This document shows, piece by piece, positions 1-5,976 of a DNA stretch of 11,366 bases (its first letter is position 1; each line of letters opens with the position of its first letter). Source of the DNA: Candidatus Stahliibacteriota bacterium (GTDB lineage: Bacteria > Hydrothermota > Tepidihabitantia > SM23-42); the NCBI GenBank assembly GCA_030613445.1, contig JAUWLY010000060.1:1-11366 (forward strand). The letters run 5' to 3'. The position numbers and the translations under genes were made by a program. The notes under the pieces are model-generated. The model worked only from the letters and a program-made list of their open reading frames with translations, ran no database searches and was not told the origin of the DNA.

Positions 1-373
1 CTGGATTAAGATGGATATAGCGTGATAATTCTAATAAGTAATTGTCCGCATCAACCAACAACGCTTTATATCGCCCCTGGTACAGGTGACCACACCGGTT
101 GTGATGATAATTGAACCACCCGGTATAACAAATATTGAACCGCCGCATAAACTCACTCAAATTCGCACGCATAGTCTGAACCACTAAATGAAAATGGTTG
201 TCCATCAAAACATAAGCATACAATACCGCCTGGTACGTCTTTAATGACTCTTCCAATAAATATAGGAATCGTCGCCGATCATCATCGTCTTTGAATATTC
301 TATTACGCTCATTACCACGGCAGGTGACGTGATAATATGCTCCTGGATATTGGATCCTTAGTTGCCGAGCCAT
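1..373 (-). CDS. REP-associated tyrosine transposase (Y1/IS200-like), 5' part only
   Basis: This is the N-terminal 124 residues of a Y1-family single-strand DNA transposase, read on the minus strand; the 3' end lies beyond the left edge of the window. The start MARQLRIQYPGAYYHVT is typical of the family. The HUH metal-binding motif is seen as DNHFHLVV (His60, His62). It is followed by the family signature GHLYQGRYKALLVDADNYLL and then ELSRYIHLNP. From its spacing after the HUH motif, Tyr112 is the likely nucleophile; this is inference. Family members are about 150-320 aa and nick and rejoin hairpin (REP-like) DNA. The gene has no Shine-Dalgarno; a promoter ends 5 nt before the ATG. The reading frame is intact as far as it can be seen. 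Family assignment is confident; whether the element is active cannot be judged. Confidence 0.93.
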   Translation of the reverse strand, partial: MARQLRIQYPGAYYHVTCRGNERNRIFKDDDDRRRFLYLLEESLKTYQAVLYAYVLMDNHFHLVVQTMRANLSEFMRRFNICYTGWFNYHHNRCGHLYQGRYKALLVDADNYLLELSRYIHLNP

Positions 374-378
374 GGTTC

Positions 379-406
379 AATATATCACAAATAAAGACGC
401 TGTCAA
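379..406 (-). promoter_or_regulatory. Promoter of the transposase, TTGACA-N16-TATATT
   Basis: On the minus strand the -35 box TTGACA lies at 406-401 and the -10 box TATATT at 384-379, with a 16-nt spacer. Only 5 nt separate the -10 box from the ATG at 373, so transcription should start at or next to the start codon, giving a leaderless mRNA. The -35 box overlaps the stop codon of the upstream protease frame. Confidence 0.7.
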
Positions 407-2430
407 TGTTGAATGTTGAGATTTGACCCCAATTCCCCTCTTTCAGCAAAGCCCATTGTTAAGGAATCAGCCAGGGCAGTATCGGGGAACCAAACACCAT
501 TTAGAGAATCCGGATAAGAAGGATAAGGAATTTCACCAGTAGCATCATAAATATCCCATAATGCACCACAAACCGCCCCCTCACAATAAGGTCCGCCTTC
601 AAAAGAATCTGCAGGATTGGGAATCTTATTGAAATTCCAGGGATCCTCATTGTTATAATAGTACGGCTCATTATTAGAACCAATCATTCCCCAACTGTCT
701 ATCGCATATATGTTGCCAGTAACTACTCCAGCGAACATAGATGGCCAGCCTTCTTTATATGCTAAACAAGTATCTGCGGGATAACTTCTATACCACTCAT
801 GAGGCGATGTTACAGAAGGGGGCATCTCAGCACACCGCCACTGAACATGATGACCGAATTCATGAAGCAGATAAAGATCGTCCCATTCATCAGTATAATA
901 AATAAGTTGCCCAGTTGTATCACCTGAAATAAATATTGAATCAGGATTTGTTGGAATAGTATCGCCCTTGAACTTTGTTGCAAGTTTACGACCGGGTCCC
1001 CACCGGGTAACCACTTTATAGATTGTATCTGGTAGCGTATAGTTGTTATCTACTAAATAGTCATAACCTTTTAATAACTGGTCATAGATATTTGCTGCAC
1101 CGCTTCTCGGTTGATGATTATCAGGCCATAGACCACCATCAAAAAAATGTTCAGCACAATATTTGGTTCCAAAATCATAATAACTTACATCTACCGTATC
1201 AACCTTCCACCGAAAACGCCAGGTCTGAGAGTCTTCAGGAACAGGTATCCAGGTAAACCTTAAAGTGTCAGAGATTAACTTTACTCGATTAAATCCACTT
1301 GGACCAGGAGGGACACTCGGACCTCTCAAAAATACTACCGGCATAAAACGTGCATCAGGTAAAACAACACCTCCGACTGTGTAAGTAAATTGTCCACTGT
1401 TGTCAGTAAGGGTTGGTCCTACAAAATGACCTCCTTGTCCTGTCCAATAACACCAAAAATACACCTTAACAAACCTTAATGGCATATCTACAGTAGTAGT
1501 GTCTAAACCAGTGTCTTTATCGATAAGATGTTTTTTATATTTGACTGTTCCGGTCAGTGTAACATCAGTTTTTTGCTTCGGAGTAGAATTAGAACCAATA
1601 CTATTCCCAGTATTGCTATTCCTGTCAGGACGAAAAAAGTTTATTTTCCCTTTCCTCCTTTCCTTTTCTACTACCTTGTCCATTGCCTCCCATTTGGAAA
1701 GTCCCTGTTCTCTCATCAATTTTCTTGCTCTCATTAATATCGGGACAGCGTCTTTTTTCTCACTAATTCCATAGCGCACCAGCATTTCTACCTCTACATC
1801 ATGTAACATTTCTAACGTCTCTTCATCAGTAAGTGTCGAATCTAATTGTTTAAGTGAGTCTATTTGTGCTCGAAGCCCCTTTGCTTCTGCCTCAGACCGA
1901 ACACCACTAAAATCATGAGCACCGGCAACAATATCATAAGTATATTCGGGGGGTAAAGGAGGGGGTTCTGGACGACGGGACCAATATTCTTTATATGAAA
2001 CAAATGTATTGGTTAAAGTATCAAACAGAAGAGAAAAATTCATATGAGCAAGATCACCCCAACTCCTTTTGTATTCTTCCGGACTAAAAATTGCCCTTGC
2101 CATTATGAACACGCCTCCAGATGGCCGGAAGAATTTCACCTGTGTTTTGAAGAACTTAGTTTCACCTTTTTTAACGGAAGTTTTAAGAGTCTCTTTACCA
2201 ATAATCTTTGCATTTCCCGTAGAATGAAAACCTATATGTAGATTATTAGTAGAAACATCAACACCAGATGTAACTTCGAGAGTAATGTCTACTATTTCTC
2301 CTTCTTTAGGCTCTTTGGGACTCCAAGAAACTTTACTTGAGCCAGGTAAAGGTATTGTTGTATCATCATGCCTCTGAGCGCTTAACAACCCACTTATTAC
2401 TATCAAAACAAATAAAACCTTTTTAGCCAT
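403..2430 (-). CDS. Secreted multidomain zinc metalloprotease (HEFGHH), probably C-terminally truncated
   Basis: A 675-aa protein with an N-terminal signal peptide (residues 1-18, hydrophobic core VLFVLIVISGLLSA). Residues about 30-140 look like an Ig-like beta sandwich. Next come a proline-rich linker (154-161, EPPPLPPE), a helical charged region (175-262), a hydrophilic linker (267-287), and a beta domain (288-355) resembling a carboxypeptidase regulatory-like fold (TLTDNSGQF). The peptidase motif HEFGHH is at 523-528 and a downstream EGWPSMF has Glu560, 33 residues past His527, the expected third zinc ligand of a gluzincin. It likely cleaves proteins or peptides outside the cytoplasm; the substrate is unknown. 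The start is set by AGGAGG 4 nt before the ATG. The last residues, GSNLNIQH, come from the adjoining transposase element, so the native C-terminus, perhaps with a sorting domain, is missing. The +1 frame at Phe266 hides a hydrophobic helix. Confidence 0.8.
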   Translation of the reverse strand: MAKKVLFVLIVISGLLSAQRHDDTTIPLPGSSKVSWSPKEPKEGEIVDITLEVTSGVDVSTNNLHIGFHSTGNAKIIGKETLKTSVKKGETKFFKTQVKFFRPSGGVFIMARAIFSPEEYKRSWGDLAHMNFSLLFDTLTNTFVSYKEYWSRRPEPPPLPPEYTYDIVAGAHDFSGVRSEAEAKGLRAQIDSLKQLDSTLTDEETLEMLHDVEVEMLVRYGISEKKDAVPILMRARKLMREQGLSKWEAMDKVVEKERRKGKINFFRPDRNSNTGNSIGSNSTPKQKTDVTLTGTVKYKKHLIDKDTGLDTTTVDMPLRFVKVYFWCYWTGQGGHFVGPTLTDNSGQFTYTVGGVVLPDARFMPVVFLRGPSVPPGPSGFNRVKLISDTLRFTWIPVPEDSQTWRFRWKVDTVDVSYYDFGTKYCAEHFFDGGLWPDNHQPRSGAANIYDQLLKGYDYLVDNNYTLPDTIYKVVTRWGPGRKLATKFKGDTIPTNPDSIFISGDTTGQLIYYTDEWDDLYLLHEFGHHVQWRCAEMPPSVTSPHEWYRSYPADTCLAYKEGWPSMFAGVVTGNIYAIDSWGMIGSNNEPYYYNNEDPWNFNKIPNPADSFEGGPYCEGAVCGALWDIYDATGEIPYPSYPDSLNGVWFPDTALADSLTMGFAERGELGSNLNIQH
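1554..1644 (-). other. Shared T6 motif followed by a hydrophobic helix in the +1 frame inside the protease gene
   Basis: On the minus strand the 15-mer ATAAACTTTTTTCGT (1644-1630) encodes INFFR in the protease frame. Shifted +1 after the two TTT codons, the sequence from 1631 reads VLTGIAILGIVLVLILL, then RSKKLMLH and a TGA stop (1556-1554), 25 residues in all. That is a good membrane helix with a basic end. In the protease frame the same DNA gives only a low-complexity linker (PDRNSNTGNSIGSNSTPKQK). The 15-mer recurs exactly at 2541-2555, again followed by a 25-residue hydrophobic +1 frame. Confidence 0.6.
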
Positions 2431-2434
2431 TGTT

Positions 2435-2440
2435 CCTCCT
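2435..2440 (-). promoter_or_regulatory. Shine-Dalgarno of the metalloprotease gene
   Basis: AGGAGG on the minus strand with 4 nt to the ATG at 2430. It is a full-consensus site and fixes the start, in contrast to the leaderless-looking genes elsewhere in the window. Confidence 0.8.
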
Positions 2441-2463
2441 AGGTTATTCTGAAATTTGCATGT

Positions 2464-2493
2464 ATTATACAGATTTCTCTATCCTGAAGACAA
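2464..2493 (-). promoter_or_regulatory. Proximal promoter candidate of the metalloprotease gene
   Basis: On the minus strand a consensus -10 box TATAAT (2469-2464) has a weaker -35 box TTGTCT (2493-2488) 18 nt upstream. Transcription would start near 2457, giving a leader of about 27 nt that contains the Shine-Dalgarno. The -10 box is perfect, but the -35 box and spacing are only fair. Confidence 0.5.
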
Positions 2494-2581
2494 TGATAAG
2501 AACCACTGCTGTAGCAAGAATTATTACTAATACCATCACCACGAAAAAAGTTTATCCTGCCTTTCTCTTTCGCCTCCTCAT
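2465..2581 (-). other. Second copy of the T6/hydrophobic-helix module; possible tiny or broken membrane-peptide gene
   Basis: An ATG at 2581 opens a basic nonapeptide, MRRRKRKAG, that ends at TAA (2554-2552). In the same frame directly after this stop comes TFF, then VVMVLVIILATAVVLIIVF and RIEKSV, ending at TAA (2467-2465). Basic residues, a membrane helix and a short charged tail would form a natural small membrane protein if the TAA were absent, bypassed or skipped. Internal starts (GTG 2542, ATG 2536) could also give a 23-25-residue hydrophobic peptide, but no Shine-Dalgarno sits at a good distance. The segment shares the exact 15-mer ATAAACTTTTTTCGT and looser flanking similarity with 1554-1644. 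It may be a decayed gene fragment, a leader peptide or a real tiny gene; I cannot tell which. Confidence 0.4.
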
Positions 2582-2601
2582 TTGAAAACTTAAGTCTAAA
2601 T

Positions 2602-2629
2602 ATTGTAATAGAAAGACGAAACTTGTCAA
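2602..2629 (-). promoter_or_regulatory. Distal promoter upstream of the metalloprotease gene, TTGACA-N16-TACAAT
   Basis: On the minus strand a perfect -35 box TTGACA (2629-2624) and -10 box TACAAT (2607-2602) are separated by 16 nt. It has the same boxes and spacing as the HEAT-gene promoter at 9603-9630. It would start near 2595 and transcribe the short module at 2465-2581 and then the protease, leaving a leader of about 165 nt. A nominal open frame starting at 2636 runs through this promoter and is probably not translated as such. Confidence 0.65.
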
Positions 2630-2673
2630 GATGCATCTAATCTGACTCCTCTCCACTTTTCTGGAACCTTAAT

Positions 2674-2898
2674 TTGTCATTGCTCGCCCCGTTAAATAGC
2701 GATTCCAGAAATGGCTAAATATTTTCCTGTAAGTTTACTTAACGGGGCGAGGAACGAGATTCCTCAGTGCGTTCGGAACAAGCTGCGCAATCTCATAGGC
2801 AGAGAAAAATATCAAAAAAACATGACATTGCCTCTTTAAGCTATGCTGAGATTGCCACGCTCATCCTGCTCACTATCAGGATTCGCTCGCAATGACAA
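2674..2898. repeat. Nested palindromic interspersed repeat ('tgtcattgc...gcaatctc' type)
   Basis: The block is bounded by a 10-bp inverted repeat, TTGTCATTGC at 2674-2683 and GCAATGACAA at 2889-2898. Inside are a perfect 13-bp inverted repeat (CTCGCCCCGTTAA at 2683-2695 and its complement at 2739-2751) and a 9-bp pair (GCAATCTCA at 2787-2795, TGAGATTGC at 2847-2855). A further partial copy of the terminal motif (TGACATTGC) lies near 2823-2831. No coding frame fits. Such GCAATCTC/TGTCATTGC blocks are familiar as multi-copy intergenic repeats in many bacterial genomes. This looks like a composite of two units. It separates the protease gene from the phospholipase gene. Confidence 0.7.
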
Positions 2899-3015
2899 GA
2901 ACCGTAATGCTGTAAATGAGTAATATTGACAACGCTTTACAAAAAGTAGAGAGAACTCAGACTAAAGGTGGAGTGATACTACCGTTGATAACCTGTCTTT
3001 TCTCTGGGTCGCAAT
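2899..3015. other. Intergenic stretch with no recognisable feature
   Basis: Between the interspersed repeat and the small palindrome downstream of the phospholipase gene I see no coding frame with a ribosome binding site, no complete promoter and no terminator. Confidence 0.5.
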
Positions 3016-3037
3016 AATACTATTTGCAAATAATATT
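3016..3037. repeat. AT-rich 22-bp near-perfect palindrome after the phospholipase gene
   Basis: AATACTATTTG / CAAATAATATT are 11-bp arms with one mismatch, centred on TTTGCAAA and ending 2 bp past the stop codon of the phospholipase gene. There is no GC-rich stem and no clean T-run, so it is a poor intrinsic terminator. A protein-binding site or mRNA 3' end hairpin is possible. Confidence 0.35.
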
Positions 3038-3039
3038 GA

Positions 3040-3927
3040 TTAGATTGTCGTGCTTAATGTTTTACGCAAACGATACCAGAATGTGGTTACTGACTTGATT
3101 TTCTTCGTATTTTTTTCCACGGCAACACGACCGGCTTTAACCAATTCATCAATAGCTGAAAAGTCAGCCCAGTGAAACCCGTTAACATCTGGAGCAATAA
3201 CAAAATCAGCCGGTTCAAGAATTTTCTGCTCAAGGTACAAACGCACAAAAGATTGAGCACGGTTGCTGATCTGAAATCCGGTATCAGGACGACCTTTGAA
3301 TTCAGGTTGGTGACCAAGGTAACTCGCGATTACTATCCGAGCACCGAGTTTCATCACCGGTTCCACCGGGATATTATCAACCACACCCCCGTCTACAAGG
3401 ATACGTTCGCCTTTAGCAAAAGGAGGAAAAATCCCTGGGATTGCACAACTCGACCATACTGCATCAGCCAGCAAGCCGGTTTTAAAAATAACCTCCTCAC
3501 CTGACTGGATATCCAGGGCATTACATGTGAAGGTTATTTTGCAATCCCCGAATGTCTTGTCTTCAAATAGGTCTTGAAACATCCTCTTGGCTGCCTCGGT
3601 TTTAATATGCGATTTTTTGAAGAGTAATCGACCGATATAGAATTTTTCAAAGACCTCTTTTTTGAAACGTTCCAAGATATTATCCGTGTCTTTGTAAAAC
3701 TCATCCAACCCGAAATTCTTGAACTCTTCAGATTGAATCATATTTACGGCTTGTTCTTTCAAGCCTCTTGCTGTACCCTTCAACGCATATATGCCCGCGA
3801 TGATAGATCCGATAGAGGTGCCCGCGACAAAACGTGGTTTTATACCGAGTTCTTCAAGACCTTCAAGCACACCGATATGAGCCAGACCCTTGGCTCCACC
3901 TCCGCCCAATGCAATACCGATGGTCAT
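3040..3927 (-). CDS. Patatin-like phospholipase, RssA/YlbK type
   Basis: A 295-aa cytoplasmic or membrane-peripheral serine acyl hydrolase. The oxyanion-hole glycine loop GGGGAKG is at 8-14, the nucleophile elbow GTSIG at 36-40 (Ser38) and the second catalytic residue in DGG at 179-181 (Asp179), forming the Ser-Asp dyad of patatins. Length and the motif order (GLAHIGVLEGLEELGI, VDGGVVDNIPV) match the bacterial RssA group, which hydrolyses acyl chains of phospholipids or lysophospholipids. There is no signal peptide, which argues against the secreted patatin toxins. A stop codon lies four codons upstream, so ATG 3927 is the only reasonable start, although there is no Shine-Dalgarno. It follows the diguanylate cyclase by 87 nt on the same strand and is probably the last gene of that transcription unit. 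Its real substrate is unknown. Confidence 0.92.
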   Translation of the reverse strand: MTIGIALGGGGAKGLAHIGVLEGLEELGIKPRFVAGTSIGSIIAGIYALKGTARGLKEQAVNMIQSEEFKNFGLDEFYKDTDNILERFKKEVFEKFYIGRLLFKKSHIKTEAAKRMFQDLFEDKTFGDCKITFTCNALDIQSGEEVIFKTGLLADAVWSSCAIPGIFPPFAKGERILVDGGVVDNIPVEPVMKLGARIVIASYLGHQPEFKGRPDTGFQISNRAQSFVRLYLEQKILEPADFVIAPDVNGFHWADFSAIDELVKAGRVAVEKNTKKIKSVTTFWYRLRKTLSTTI

Positions 3928-3997
3928 GATGAAAGACTATCAGAAAAACGGGGCATCAGGTTGTGGCTATGAGTGCAACTACATCTTACCGTATTCA

Positions 3998-4029
3998 CCT
4001 GATCCCCTGATATCCTAATCCCCTGATTT
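3998..4029. repeat. Four imperfect 8-bp tandem units
   Basis: CCTGATCC, CCTGATAT, CCTAATCC and CCTGATTT run without gaps. The array overlaps the stop codon and last residues (KSGD) of the diguanylate cyclase and extends into the gap before the phospholipase gene. It may be a slippage product. Confidence 0.6.
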
Positions 4030-5976
4030 TTCCATGGTGCGTGCCACAATAACCTTATTGCGTCCTGTTTGTTTTGCTCGATACATAGCATTATCTGCTT
4101 TTTCGATCAGTTCTTCTCTGGTCTTAGCATCACCTGGATAATGTGCAACGCCGACACTGATGGTTATCTGTATTTCAACATCATTGAATTTGATTTTTGA
4201 CTTTGAGATATGCGCCCTTATGCGTACTGCCTGATCAATGCCTTTTTTCAATGAGCAACTAGAAAGAACTATGGCAAATTCTTCACCGCCGTACCGGGCA
4301 GCAATACCAGTATGCGATATTAGATTGGCAAGGAACTTAATTACCTTATCGCCCGCCTGATGTCCGTAGGTATCATTAACTTTCTTAAAGTGGTCGATAT
4401 CAAACATTAACAGCACCACCTCTTTTTTCTCATCGATATCTTTTTGAAGAAACTCTTGAAATTGTCGGTGATTAAATAATCCGGTGAGGCCATCCCGAGC
4501 TGCCTTTTCCTTTTCCTGCTCATGGTGGATTGCTCTTTGCCACACCAAACTTAAATGAGAGGCAAGAAGATTAACTGGCTCAACATCATCCTCATTGAAT
4601 TTCTTCTTCTTGTGATCCTCACACCATATTACGCCAAGCAGATCTTCATCCTGGGTAATTGGAACTCCGATGAACGAAAGATTTCTGGTTTTCTCGCTCT
4701 TTTTAAAAACAACTAAATTGCCTTCACTTAGGTTTTCTTTTATTATATAATTCCGGTGGCGGACAATGAAACCGACGAGTCCGTCATCCAAAGGAAATTC
4801 GGTATTCTCCTTAATATACGTGGACTTTATAACTCTACCATACTCATTCAGTTCATCAATCTCAGCGATTGAGACATCATTACAATTAAGGACTTCTCTG
4901 AACGAACTCACCGCATTGGGCAGTATTTTCTCAAGATCCAGTCCTCTATGTAGTCTTTTGGCAAATGCCACAAGTGCATGGAGATCTTTTGATTTACGAT
5001 ACTGCCTTTCATACAACCTCAGCATGGCCAGGAAATAACCCGCTGCCCTTACTGCCTCATCGAATAACTCCTTGTCTTTTTCATTAAATTGTTCGCCTTT
5101 ACGATCAATAACCAGAACACCCTCGATCTTCTCCAAAAGAACGATTGGAGCAATCATTACTGAATCGATCTTCAATTCACCTTTATAATAACCGAGTTCG
5201 TCTGGGTTCTGAACAAATTCCTTTATTAAAATAGACTTTCTGGAATCTATGATCTGTTTGTAGATACCTCCTTTAAGACTGACCACAGAGCCTGGACCAA
5301 AGAGTTCAGAACGCGAAAAACCCTGAACGAGCACGAGGTTATGTTCACTGTGTGAGAAAAAAGCCGTTGTATTAGCATCAAAGAAGTTATGTATAAGCTT
5401 AACATAGTAAAGGAGCGGTCTTTCAACACCACTGTGTCGGTTAATATCCTCAAGTGAAGTCAATATTTCTTGGGACTCAAAATCAGCTGGTCGAAAAACA
5501 TCATCACGCGCTTCATACTTTATTAATGATTTTTTCAAGAATGCTTCATTATCAGAATATTTCTTTATCAACACACCGATAATGATAATTACAACTGCGA
5601 ACAAAACAAGGCGTAAGATCATTATCTCATGGCTAAAGACTGAAGCAAGTGTTTCAACCGCGAGCAGGCAAAGAACGATTATCCAGTAATTAGAGTATTT
5701 CTCTTTATAAGCTATTATCGGAAGGATAACCGCATAAGCCATAAAGAGCGGTGAATTCAAGCCACCGGTCAGCTGCACTGACAGATTCACAAAGACTGCG
5801 CCGATCGTGGTGTGGATCAGCTCAACTTTCTTCTGACTTGCATAGAATAGATAGAAAAGTGCGATCGCGATCAAAAAAACGTAAAGGAAATACCCAGGCA
5901 AATGTAGTCTCAGTACACCAATGCTGCTAATGACGGCATAGACAATTGCGCTTAGATAGAATATCTTTATTCCCAT
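4015..5976 (-). CDS. Membrane-anchored diguanylate cyclase with two GAF domains
   Basis: A 653-aa inner-membrane protein that makes c-di-GMP from two GTP. About six membrane helices fill residues 5-137. GAF-like sensor domains are at about 185-325 and 335-480, and a GGDEF domain spans 492-648. The catalytic domain is intact: DGLTGLFNHRQF from 495, DIDHFKKVND from 526, and the active site RYGGEEF with GGEEF at 563-567. The inhibitory I-site RxxD expected at 554-557 is SHTG, so product inhibition through that site should be lost. There is no EAL or HD-GYP phosphodiesterase partner. The start ATG overlaps the end of guaA by 10 nt (ATGGGAATAA), which suggests translational coupling and a shared mRNA. 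The ligands of the GAF and membrane domains are unknown. Stop is TAG at 4015. Confidence 0.93.
   Translation of the reverse strand: MGIKIFYLSAIVYAVISSIGVLRLHLPGYFLYVFLIAIALFYLFYASQKKVELIHTTIGAVFVNLSVQLTGGLNSPLFMAYAVILPIIAYKEKYSNYWIIVLCLLAVETLASVFSHEIMILRLVLFAVVIIIIGVLIKKYSDNEAFLKKSLIKYEARDDVFRPADFESQEILTSLEDINRHSGVERPLLYYVKLIHNFFDANTTAFFSHSEHNLVLVQGFSRSELFGPGSVVSLKGGIYKQIIDSRKSILIKEFVQNPDELGYYKGELKIDSVMIAPIVLLEKIEGVLVIDRKGEQFNEKDKELFDEAVRAAGYFLAMLRLYERQYRKSKDLHALVAFAKRLHRGLDLEKILPNAVSSFREVLNCNDVSIAEIDELNEYGRVIKSTYIKENTEFPLDDGLVGFIVRHRNYIIKENLSEGNLVVFKKSEKTRNLSFIGVPITQDEDLLGVIWCEDHKKKKFNEDDVEPVNLLASHLSLVWQRAIHHEQEKEKAARDGLTGLFNHRQFQEFLQKDIDEKKEVVLLMFDIDHFKKVNDTYGHQAGDKVIKFLANLISHTGIAARYGGEEFAIVLSSCSLKKGIDQAVRIRAHISKSKIKFNDVEIQITISVGVAHYPGDAKTREELIEKADNAMYRAKQTGRNKVIVARTMEKSGD

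Larger units (their letters stand above)
1..430 (-). mobile_element. Edge of a RAYT/IS200-like element, incomplete in the window
   Basis: The element contains the transposase start, its promoter and a short terminal region. On the minus strand the junction seems to begin near 430 with GGGGTCAAATCTCAACATT, followed by a near-direct repeat (TCAACAT TCAACAT TGACA). From memory, GGGGTCA-type ends commonly flank such transposases. The protease reading frame runs into this sequence and stops after a few residues (GSNLNIQH) that look like element DNA rather than protease. The exact end and the other boundary cannot be defined here. Confidence 0.6.

Noticed and set aside
2465..2542. Firm call of a type I toxin peptide
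   Set aside because: The hydrophobic peptide fits in size, but there is no well-placed ribosome site and no antisense RNA promoter was identified opposite it.
2439..2636. 65-codon open frame on the minus strand starting MHLDKFRL
   Set aside because: Its start region is the promoter TTGACA-N16-TACAAT itself, it has no ribosome site, and the second half reads low-complexity residues where the +1 frame gives a membrane helix. I describe the segment as a module instead of a gene.
2674..2898. CRISPR array
   Set aside because: Repeats are inverted and nested with irregular spacing, not direct repeats with equal spacers; no cas genes are nearby.
3172..3504. 110-codon plus-strand frame opposite the phospholipase gene
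   Set aside because: Shadow of the conserved patatin frame; composition is not protein-like and there is no start signal.
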